Source of the DNA: Xiphydria camelus
Lineage: Eukaryota > Arthropoda > Insecta > Hymenoptera > Xiphydriidae
Reading direction: 5' to 3'
Length of the DNA: 64,000 nucleotides
Assembly: GCA_963678675.1 (NCBI GenBank)
Contig: OY783194.1
Location: forward strand, 32,156,278-32,220,277
Below the pieces are notes generated by a model that was not told the origin of the DNA, made no database searches, and was given only the letters and a program-made list of their open reading frames with translations. Positions 1-8,923 of the stretch are shown here, piece after piece; position 1 is the stretch's first letter; each line of letters begins with the position of its first letter. Made by a program: the position numbers and the translations under genes.

Positions 1-709
1 TTTCCTTTTAGTTCTTACTTACAAATTAAATCAAATATGATAATAAGTTAGAACAAAAGAAGGAAGAAAAGAAGCGTGGGAGAGCGATTTCAAAAATTGC
101 TTACTACTTATGGATATGAAATGAGAAGCTAATCTGTGAAACACAGTTTTGGAATAAATGGTAGGACATATATCAATCTACCAGAAAGCTTTATATATGG
201 ATCAAAGGTGCATGCGTGAAGACATTATTGATATAAAATCTGCATTTAAGAAATCGACTCATTAAATATCAGTAGTGCTACAGTGTAAAACATACCTAAT
301 TATCGAAACATTGTAAGCAGATCCACATATTACAAAAGTAGAAATATTTATTAGCCTACACATATAACAAAAATTACAAAAATACGCTGGTTATTATAAT
401 TAAAACGAAGGTCTTTCGAGTAATACATAGGAATGTATTATGTACGCTTAGAAAAAAGTTTATATTTATATAGTAAATGAACGTACGCTAAAATGTAGCA
501 AAACAAATGTTTCGTTGGAGCATTCATTAAACGTGATAGATCTTAATATTTATTTTGTTTTTATTCTCGAGAGACATCACAGATAAGTGCTCGATTATAA
601 GTGATTCAAAGTTGAATCTACAATAGAATCAATGAACGATATCACATTTCTACCCAAACTTCTACAACTCTCGTCAGGATTTCCCCTTATCGTATTTTGC
701 GAAATATCC

Positions 710-750
<41 letters not shown>

Positions 751-1102
751 ATGATCTATCTTCCAGTAGTAATTCGAATATGTCGTTCATCAAGCATTCT
801 TTGGATACCGCTATCACCACCGATGCAACGTTCTCTATCACTGCTAATCTAACTTTGGCTTGATCGTGGTATCGTAACATCCACGCCAGTTCTAAGATTT
901 CTTTGGCCATCTTAGGAGCTAACGTGCAATTCTGCGAAGCCACCATAATCGTCGATAGGGTCTTCAAAAATTGAATCAAAAGGGTATTGTCCTGATCCAT
1001 AAACGATAAAAATTGAGTGGTTTCACGTTTATTCTCACAAGTCGAATGAATAACATGCATGTTTATTGAATTTTCTTTACCCGCGTTGTTATTGCACTTG
1101 TT
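1..1102 (-). pseudogene. Chimeric duplicate of the EpsinR/TELO2 locus (TELO2 C-terminus plus EpsinR exon end)
   Basis: This stretch is a second, rearranged copy of DNA found further right. Positions 1-1005 match 9182-10494, which is the 3' flank, 3' UTR and last part of the TELO2 coding exon. Positions 1004-1102 match 14258-14356, which is the end of EpsinR exon 6 and the start of its intron. Everything between (10495-14257, about 3.8 kb and most of TELO2) is missing, and the two blocks meet at a two-base CG shared by both parents. The copy encodes a recognisable TELO2 tail at about 750-1000, but an AG run at 713-748 has expanded inside the coding part and shifts the frame, so it is broken. 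It lies on the same strand as DXO, starting within 8 bases of the DXO stop codon. The copy may extend beyond the left edge of the window. Confidence 0.88.
713..748. repeat. (AG)18 microsatellite
   Basis: An uninterrupted AG dinucleotide run lies in the TELO2-like part of the chimeric duplicate. The intact TELO2 exon has only a short AGAG at the matching place (about 10230), so the run grew after duplication and disrupts the reading frame. Confidence 0.95.
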
Positions 1103-1108
1103 TGTAAA

Positions 1109-2844
1109 TTACAGATTTTCCAAGTCCCTTGCTCCATCGATATACCACTGAGGGAGAAATGAGTATTCGTTTGGTTCTTTCATTTCCGTCATTTGTATGT
1201 TACCCTTTGGGGTAAATTCAAATTTGTAAAGACATTCGTCATAGTCTTTTACTACTACATTCTTTAAATTGTTTAAAAATGCATTGCAAAATTGCATGCA
1301 CTTTGACGGATGCCAGTATTCCTAAATGCGAAACATCCCGTAAGTTAAATCATTAATTCAATTTGCAAAGCATGTATCCGCGTCTCTGTAGTTTAACCCT
1401 TCTGAGGTCGCGTGATGAGCGTGGCCCCGCACTTTTTTTTTAAATCGTCATAATTGCTTAACTATCTCGATTTGAACGATCACCGGCTACGTATTCCTTC
1501 ATTGAAGTGTCGTGAATACGATGATTATAGTACGATAGCTCTGTATTCATTAGAAAAATTGAAAAAAATATATTAAAGAAGCGTGAGGCGGAAAATTCGG
1601 GGCCGTCCTCACTGTGCGACCAGACTCGCAGTAAAAATATGGTCTGTGACGTTGCCAGCGACAACGCAATGCAAGTCGTGTCTCGTCACGCTCGTCACTG
1701 ATCGCCGTATGACGTGGCAACATCGCGCTCCGCAATGCAGGGGCGAAAACGTTGGGTGAAAAGGCGCGACCTCAGAAGGGTTAATAGAGATCCGAGAAGG
1801 CAGCGTTACCTTTCCAATTTTAGGTAAATCCGATACCGCGTAAGTCCTTAGCTCCTTTACGAATCCTTCATCATCTCTGAGGCCGCACAAGATATTCTGG
1901 ATTCCAACTAGGTAGCTTTGGCACCACCATTTTACCGTTTTGAATCTATTGAAAGTATAGCGCTGTTTTTGAGATTTGATGAGGCGGTTAGTCGTCAATT
2001 CTACAAATTCGAGTTTCTCAAGTGGTAACGGATCTTTGAAAATTTCTTTCGAACAGACTCCATCCACTTCGGCTCCGTATAATAGATTGTGTCGACCGAG
2101 ACTAGACGTAAAGACGCTATAAAATTCGTCGCCTTCATTCACCGGTTGAGATGTGTCCGGGAACTGGTCTGGAGTTTCTAATTAAAAAGAATTAGTTAGT
2201 CCTATAGATAAGTCAACGATACGAACAATAAGGATAAAATTATTACTCGAAAATATGTATTGGTTGAATTTGTGTCCCCACGAAGAACAACGCAAAAGTT
2301 CATCGGACATGTTAGCTTCCCGCCATTTCTTCTCTTCGGTTTCAAGCTCGCATAGATATATTGTGCCTTTCCATTTAGCAGCAAGTGTTATCCAACCTTG
2401 ACTTTCGTAAGGGGTGCGCATTAACGCAGTTAAACGTCCTCGAGAGCAGATAAATTCTGGTTCTAACCTGGTATCGTCGTTCGAAATAATTCCTTTATGC
2501 CTCTTACTGAGAATATGCAAAATAGGATATAGTAAAGATCAAACTGACCAACGTTTTTCGTTGCGGTGTTCTTTGATTCCATCAGAATTATGGAGAATCC
2601 ATCTTAAGATGTTATCTATCTTCGCCGACGTTCGGTCTTTCGGCATTTTACGAACTTGTTCATAACCCTCGTTTAGATTCATATTTACGTATCTCTCCTT
2701 CGGTGGTTTGAAGTATTTTAATTGGGACGAGTCTTGGGAAAACTCGCCACTTTGATTAATACTATAATATCCTCTTACGCGAGGTTTGTCGAAGTGAGGA
2801 TCGTCGAGACTAGACCACGAATGATCCTTAACTTTAAACGACAT
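1109..2844 (-). CDS. DXO: Decapping and exoribonuclease DXO / Rai1 family
   Basis: Predicted mRNA 5'-end quality-control enzyme (pyrophosphohydrolase, de-capping and 5'-3' exonuclease activities are known for this family, usually nuclear). Exons by splice signals, in coding order: 2549-2844, 2247-2506, 1810-2177, 1109-1321; phases agree and give 378 aa, close to the usual family length. Family marks that can be seen are the N-terminal LKYFKPP segment, FICSRGRLTALMRTPYE, the metal-binding YGAEVD block, FVELTTN (ELK/T motif) and the KTVKWWCQSYLVGI block. The C-terminus follows EYWHPSK in the last exon. Intron 1 is only 42 bases (2507-2548), with good GTCAGT and TTCTCAG sites. Intron 3 carries a TTAA-flanked transposon at 1393-1784. 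Its 3' UTR must run into the duplicated TELO2 DNA at 1-1102. Confidence 0.87.
1393..1784. mobile_element. TTAA-flanked non-autonomous element (piggyBac-like MITE)
   Basis: Both ends carry TTAA followed by an inverted repeat. The left end reads TTAACCCTTCTGAGGTCGCG (1393-1412) and the right end is its exact reverse complement (1765-1784). TTAA target-site duplication and CCCT-type ends are typical of the piggyBac superfamily. The 392-base element has no meaningful open frame, so it would need a transposase from elsewhere. It sits wholly inside DXO intron 3. Confidence 0.85.
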
Positions 2845-3544
2845 ATCGCTTTTTAAAAACTATATCCTCTTGATTTCTCTTCCTATTTATACTCGTTACA
2901 ATTACTGCAATCAATTACAATCGCACAGTATTTAGTACCTATACCTACATATTATTTTATTTTTGAATAACTATCTGTCATCTCACCAGAAAACTGAACA
3001 GCTTTGGGAACGGGAAAGAACAGAAAACAAAAGCTCTAAGCGAAGAACCTTATTCGTGCAAACGTCTACACCGCACTAGCGTCCAAAACCGACTGTCAAA
3101 CGCTGCGTGCCGATGTCATGTAATCCAGGGTGCCGATCACGCCACGCGCAGGGGAGTGAGGGCGCAGAAACGAGAGGCAGGAGACGAGGTCGGTTCTCGG
3201 AACTAGGAGCTGCTTTCGACGATCGAGACGACTGTTAGAACGAAAGCGGGCCACTTACGATCTGCGGCGCCGTACGATTTTATCGCATTAAACGAAATTT
3301 AACGGAAATGTACCGTTTGTCCCCGTGCGTCCAACGAAATCGTACGATTTGACCGCAGGCAAACGGACCTGTCTGCTGCAGTACGACCCTGTTGTACGAT
3401 GCCGCAGTATCGTGAGTGGCCCGCTTTTAGACTGAGCCTCCATGGCCTCCACATAGCTTGTTGGGTTGAATTAGGTCAAAAATGTTCCTTGCTTGTTGGT
3501 GGCTGCTCCATGTATCTGCTATGCTGCTGGCATAAAACTGATTT
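2845..3544. promoter_or_regulatory. Divergent promoter region between DXO and the small membrane-protein gene
   Basis: This 700-base gap separates the start codons of two genes pointing away from each other (DXO minus, small gene plus). It must hold both promoters. No clear TATA box or named motif is visible to me. A TIR element occupies 3243-3427, and the stretch 3060-3240 is richer in CpG than the surroundings. Confidence 0.4.
3243..3427. mobile_element. Short TIR element (MITE)
   Basis: The ends at 3243-3268 and 3401-3427 are inverted copies of each other, starting AAAGCGGGCCACT and differing by about two substitutions and one indel. The interior (about 130 bases) is rich in CGTACGATTT-type words and codes for nothing. 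A convincing target-site duplication is not obvious, so the superfamily is open. Confidence 0.72.
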
Positions 3545-4036
3545 ATGAACGAACGAGCACGTGGAAGAATCGAGAATGACAATTCGCGAAATATTAATGA
3601 TACTATTGGGACATTATTCGAATTTTATCAGCACGCATTGGTGGAACTTACAGGTTTTGGCGTCATAAGATACATATGTGGAGGCTCTAACCACCGCAAG
3701 CAGCTCTTGATTCCGAGAATCGACCTGGTCTCCTGCCCCTCTACGGCGTGCCTTCAACTCTCCTGCGAATCACGTCACCGATGCGAGGAGATAAGTCGGC
3801 CTAGCTTCGACGCTCATGCTGTGTAGTTGCATTCTGAGCAAAGAGAATTTCTATCGAGTCCCTTTGTTCTTTCTTCCAAAGATATACCTAAAAAAATAAC
3901 TTGGAAAGTATGTTGCTGTCAGGCGTCAATATTACTTTTGATAACGTCATTTAATATCTTTCATTTCCAAGAAACTAAATTTTCTTACGATCCCGATAAT
4001 CCGTCGGAAATAAATCATGACGTTTTGTACAGATAG
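3545..4036 (+). CDS. Predicted small single-pass membrane protein, family not recognised
   Basis: Two exons, 3545-3653 and 3882-4036, join in phase 1 to give 87 aa ending in a stop at 4034-4036. The donor is CTTACAG|GTTTTG and the acceptor follows a long pyrimidine tract ending CTTCCAAAG. The predicted protein starts MNERARGRIENDN, has a basic PKKITWK segment, then one hydrophobic stretch (QASILLLITSFNIFHF) and an acidic, proline-containing tail (YDPDNPSEINHD) ending in LYR. This looks like a type of small mitochondrial or ER membrane protein, but I cannot name the family. The in-frame join, the membrane helix placed after the junction and the divergent position next to DXO support a real gene. 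Without transcript or homology evidence it remains a prediction. Confidence 0.5.
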
Positions 4037-4745
4037 GGTGAAGCCGAAAAGGTGAGCATTCCGTCGTACGTTACGTCACATTGACTAATGGAAAGATTTT
4101 AAAATAATTATAATTCGCAGTCTTTTTCCAGAAAGAAGTCACCTTCAAACCGAGACTCTTACCAGTAGACTTGTATGATTATGAGACTTGTATTACTTGA
4201 GACTTGTATTACTTGTATGATTGATCTGAAGAATCCCGCGCCCCCTTATCATAGGAGTCAAATGACGTCGAAGTTATCGCAGAAACCGCTATGCCAAAAC
4301 CACTATATTTATGTGAAATTTTGAACAATCTGCCAATACCGACGAGCCTAGCTCTTTTAATTTAGAGGACGAAGTAATGGTTTGGTCCGATTACATGAAC
4401 CGATAACCAATGCTTCCTTTTTAATGAGTTTTCTACATTTCACGTAATTTCAGAATACATATTTGACTATATTTCCGAATTTTGTATTGTATAACACGAA
4501 TACCATTAGATTTACGGATGTAACATCTTCAACCGATTCATTATATTTTTATACATTTCAGGCTACTTCGAATTGATTTTTGAAATAAAATAAAATATTG
4601 GAATACTTACCTAATCGAAGTTACTTCTGTTTGTTGAATTGCGTATTTAATTATCGTTTTAACGGATGTTGAGAACGCATCTAATTATCTTGTATAAGAT
4701 TTCGAAACAAAAGAGAACATTTATTTTATTTGAATACCGATATTA

Positions 4746-5245
4746 TTAACACGTTCGTCGCCCAGCGCGATTTGGTTGAGTTTCTCGCGGGGCCCAAATC
4801 TGACTGTCAGCACGCTAGAATGTAAACAGAAATACAAGCGGGAATAACAACGACGCAACTCGAGTAGGCCTGGGCGCTGTCGACTAGGTAATCAGCGCGC
4901 TAAAATGTAAACAGAAAGATAACGACGCACAACTCGAGTAGGCCGGTGCGTTGTCAGCCTTCGATCTATAAATAAAGGATCCATTTTATCCTAAATATAA
5001 TTTAATAAAAAGTATAGTATAACGTGTATATTTTTAATACTTTTATGTTGGGTATATATCCTAGGTATATTTATATTTCAGTGCTTATTCCATTAACCCT
5101 CCGTTGGTAAGGTGAAACAATGTAATATGAAAATTGCATTTAGTTGGGGTATGACATACCCCACCTTACTAACGCAGGGTTAAATTCCCTTTAAAAATCC
5201 AACTGAAAATCATATTTAACTTGAACGCGGCGACGAACGTATTAA
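4746..5245. mobile_element. TTAA-flanked element, 500 bases, hosting a nested second element
   Basis: The left end reads TTAACACGTTCGTCGCC (4746-4762). The right end at about 5229-5245 is its inverted copy with one mismatch, GGCGACGAACGTATTAA. The interior contains two imperfect direct repeats (about 4808-4882 and 4892-4957), each holding TGTAAACAGAAA and AACTCGAGTAGGCC. A second TTAA element at 5093-5183 is inserted near its right side. No transposase is encoded. Confidence 0.78.
5093..5183. mobile_element. Nested 91-base TTAA element with inverted ends
   Basis: The left end is TTAACCCTCCGTTGGTAAGG and the right end is close to its reverse complement (CCTTACTAACGCAGGGTTAA). With only about 45 bases between the arms it is nearly a foldback. 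It lies inside the 4746-5245 element, so it inserted later. Confidence 0.75.
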
Positions 5246-8200
5246 ATACCAATAGATGATATACATGAAACTGTATTCCCGCTTTATGAATTTGTCGATT
5301 CCTAGGAAGGATGCAAAGGAAGCGCGTTTCAGAACCGAGTCCCAATTCGTGTAAAGAATTCTACTTATTTATACTTAGCCTTAGGCCCTTTCTTAGGATT
5401 GAAGGAAGCATGCAAGGAAAGTGCATTCCAGGAGCATATTTTCTGCGAATTGGAACACTGTACACTCCTGTCAAGGAAGGTACGTATTCTTGGAATATGG
5501 TTAACAATATAAAAACATACATTATAGTAATACCAGCACCAATGAGCATTTAATATTGGTAAAATTAAATTGTATCGTAAGTATAAATATTTGGATTAAT
5601 AATTACAGTTCTCATTTATAATACAATTAAATTCTAATAACAGCTGTGTGCAGCTCAAGTTTATCAACCATGTATATGTATATGTATACAACTACCGCGA
5701 CGCCGTACCGATTCATGTATCGCGGATATCTGTTTCTCAATTCGAGGTGTATATAAAATTAGTCTGGTAAAGTTAATATCATTCGAATGTGAAATTGGCT
5801 ATCTATCTTCGTACAATGTGAAAATAAAGGTGATGTTTATCGAGAACATACACACCAAATCCGGATATTACTTTCTGGAGGAAAGTGGCAAAAGATAGTT
5901 AATGCGATGAGAGCTAAGACTGGCGTAGAAATCGGGATTTCTTTCGTTATACTTCAAATTATCTCCGAGCACAGTAATTATCTCCGATAGGCCGGAACTA
6001 AGTTCTTAATTTGTACTAATGCAAATTTTATTACGATTATTGATACCCCAGTTCAAAGATATTTGATCACTTATAATAACGAAGATTTGTGCAACGATAA
6101 TTAGTTGTAGTGTACGCTATATTTTCGCTCGAACAGAAAAGAATGAACATTTCGAGAATCCATAGCAAGCAGTAAGATATATGGGAGGGAGAGCTTTGTA
6201 CGCGATGTGGTTCTACTATTTGCAATTGGATTATTTTGATACTTTTCAATCCTGTTTAGTGATCCTGCGTATCGATCGTGTTTCGCAACACATTTTCCGA
6301 GTGTAACAAGGTTACAGAATAGTTACGATAGAATTAAAAACTAGTTATTTTCGAACGTTTACAAGTAACGAACAGCGTGATAAATTTCTGCACATTACTT
6401 TCTCGCGATTTTGACTCTGATGGTGATGTGCTTTATCCAGTTACTCGTCATATGCTACATTATAATTCACGTATGCATACATTATACGATAGTAGGCTTT
6501 AGAAAACCTATCCTTATTAGTTTTTTATAGTATATCTCACCCTGTATTAAATGCACATTAATAAGTGATGGGGGGATTTAAAGTAATATTGCAAAACACG
6601 TTACTGTCACACGGAAAGGTCAGTCTCTGACTGAGGCGTAAGAATGATTTCAGTAACGCGAGGCTTATTTTAACGCGATACAAGTAGCGTACTTACTACA
6701 CGCGACAATCAAAAATAAATTGTGTGCAGTTTGTAAACGCGTCTGTGTGATATTGAGCGTGAATTGCTTCCTCTGTGGTATATTAAAGTTTGGTCTATCG
6801 ACGTCCAGAGTAACGTAATTTATATTGTACTCATTCAAAATAAACTTCGTAGCTGCACAAAATTATCTCCATACGGAATATATTGCTAAAATCTGGACTT
6901 TTTTTGCTACGTACCGCGCGTTTAGTGTTGATCCCAAAAATAATACATCGACCGTTCTGTCACTGAACTTTAGAAGGCACCGAATAAAGGTCGTAGATAC
7001 TTCGCGCTATCGTATCTTTAATTTATTCCAATATCCAAGGAAATGTTGATTCGCTCGAAACAGGAAATTCTATACAGGATGCGGTCAATCTCCCGTGTCT
7101 TACCGCTTTAAAATCTAGACAGTACTCAAAGTCAAATATTTACAGTATCATTAATTTCATTCTTCCTAGGACACTTTGGAACTGTGCACGCGGATGCAGC
7201 AAAGTCCATCCAACAGATTATCAGCTTATCAGCCCTCAACTTAAAAGTAAGACTAACTCGATGAACTAGGTGGTTAGTAATTATAATTACCAATAATAAT
7301 TCTCACAATTATATAACCAATTTAACATTCATCCCAAGAGATATGCATTTTATCATATTCAATAACGAATGTCTGAAATTGCTAATGACTTCAATCCTCT
7401 CTCTCTTTACTTATTTTACAAAAATGGAGTGTACTGTTCGATTATTCGAGCGATCTTGTTATATAAATATCAACGAGAACAATCTGTTTCTGTAAGAATT
7501 TACAATGCGTAGTTTCGACAACATGATACTGCAGTCCATCGAATACTCAAGCTCGTACGCATGCTTCCGGATTCTTGTAAAGTAAATAACATTCTGTACA
7601 AACGAATCTTCTTCTCGAGTACATTTGCACGCAATCTGGCAACCGTTTGTGCTATCGTAATTAAGAAATGCTAATGTTTTCCGGCCGTTGAATCATTACA
7701 AGATTTAACAAGTTTATCCTTACAGTTGTCATCTCTTTACATATTTATTATTATGCATTTTTGGTGCAAAACTAAATTTGTGTCGGGGAAGCACATATCT
7801 TCAACATTCTCCCATCCTCCCGAGGATAAGAATTTTCAACAACTATCATTTATCGAAAATCGATAACATTAATTTCTCCATTGAACGATTCGCCTTCGAT
7901 TAGAAGGTCTCTTGTACGCCGAGGTACGGCGTAATTTGTTAAGTCTTTCAGAATTTCATTCGCACTTTATATCGTTCAATAAAAACGTACTCATTTATCA
8001 ATGCAAACTGGCACGATCGGTAGAAATGGCGTAAGTTCACATTTGTGTAAAGGTTTAGACTCGATTTTTCTGACCTATTTTATCCTCTTTGCATTATAAA
8101 GAGCTTTTGTATCGACGAGAAATAAGATCAAACGGATCAAAATATTACAAAACTATGAATCAAATGCATGACGAAATGTATTGGTTAATTAAATTCCTAA

Positions 8201-8923
8201 AATTATTGTACGATCCATAGGGAAAAAGGCCATAAGGAACGATCACTGACTTTCTTAGTTTTTGGATCTTCCATCTCCCTTTGCTCTTCTAAAATATCAC
8301 ATAATATGTATACAGACCCTCTTGTCTTCTATTTCTTCCTATTCTTTCATCTTCTTCTCAAGATATAAAAAAAACTCACGAAAGCAAGATAATCTGATAA
8401 ATCATTCGAAATAAGAAGGGTTTGCTCTTGAAAATCTGATCGACCCAAGTTATTTTGAGCTAAAATAGGTCGTCCATTTCTTACTCTCTTCCTTTGAACT
8501 AACGCTGCATTCCTGTTAATTAACTAACGGATGACAATTCTCATTCAAGGTGGTATCGCGTCTCGTATGAATGCAAGATTTGGTACGAACTTTGACGAAG
8601 TTACAGAATGGAACAACTATTGCAAGCATCTACCGACTTCACTTCTAATTGTGATATTAACCCCGATTAGACAAGCGGTTCGCTTGTGATTAGAGGTACC
8701 GTAGAACCTGTTTCATTGAAACGCGGGAAAGAACGATGGATTGGTTTGTTGCTGTGGTTGCATAATTGGTGATGTATATCCCATTGTCGGTGGTACTGAA
8801 ATGATTTCCTCTTTGTAGAAGAATTTAAACATATGATCAAAATAACGATGATCGACGATGAAAAAATAGAGCACATATGAAATCATGTTCATTGTTGCAA
8901 CATTCGTGAATGTTTGAAAAAAA

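Larger units (their letters stand above)
4037..8923. other. Gene-poor interval with nested transposon remnants
   Basis: No convincing exon was found on either strand in this AT-rich stretch. It lies between the small gene and the last EpsinR exon, and holds the TTAA elements at 4746-5245. Reading frames such as those near 5311-5553 or 6825-7049 have no start context, splice partners or recognisable protein. A further EpsinR 3' exon could lie here if the weak donor at 8933 is used, but I could not identify one. Confidence 0.5.

Noticed and set aside
1..1102. A processed pseudogene (retrocopy) of a spliced EpsinR-TELO2 mRNA.
   Set aside because: The junction at 1004-1005 is not the splice junction, part of the EpsinR intron is retained, 3' genomic flank is included and no poly(A) tract is present; a DNA duplication with deletion fits better.
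5311..5553. 80-codon plus-strand frame with repeated GGAAG words.
   Set aside because: Loose internal similarity only, no supporting splice sites or family; left as spacer.
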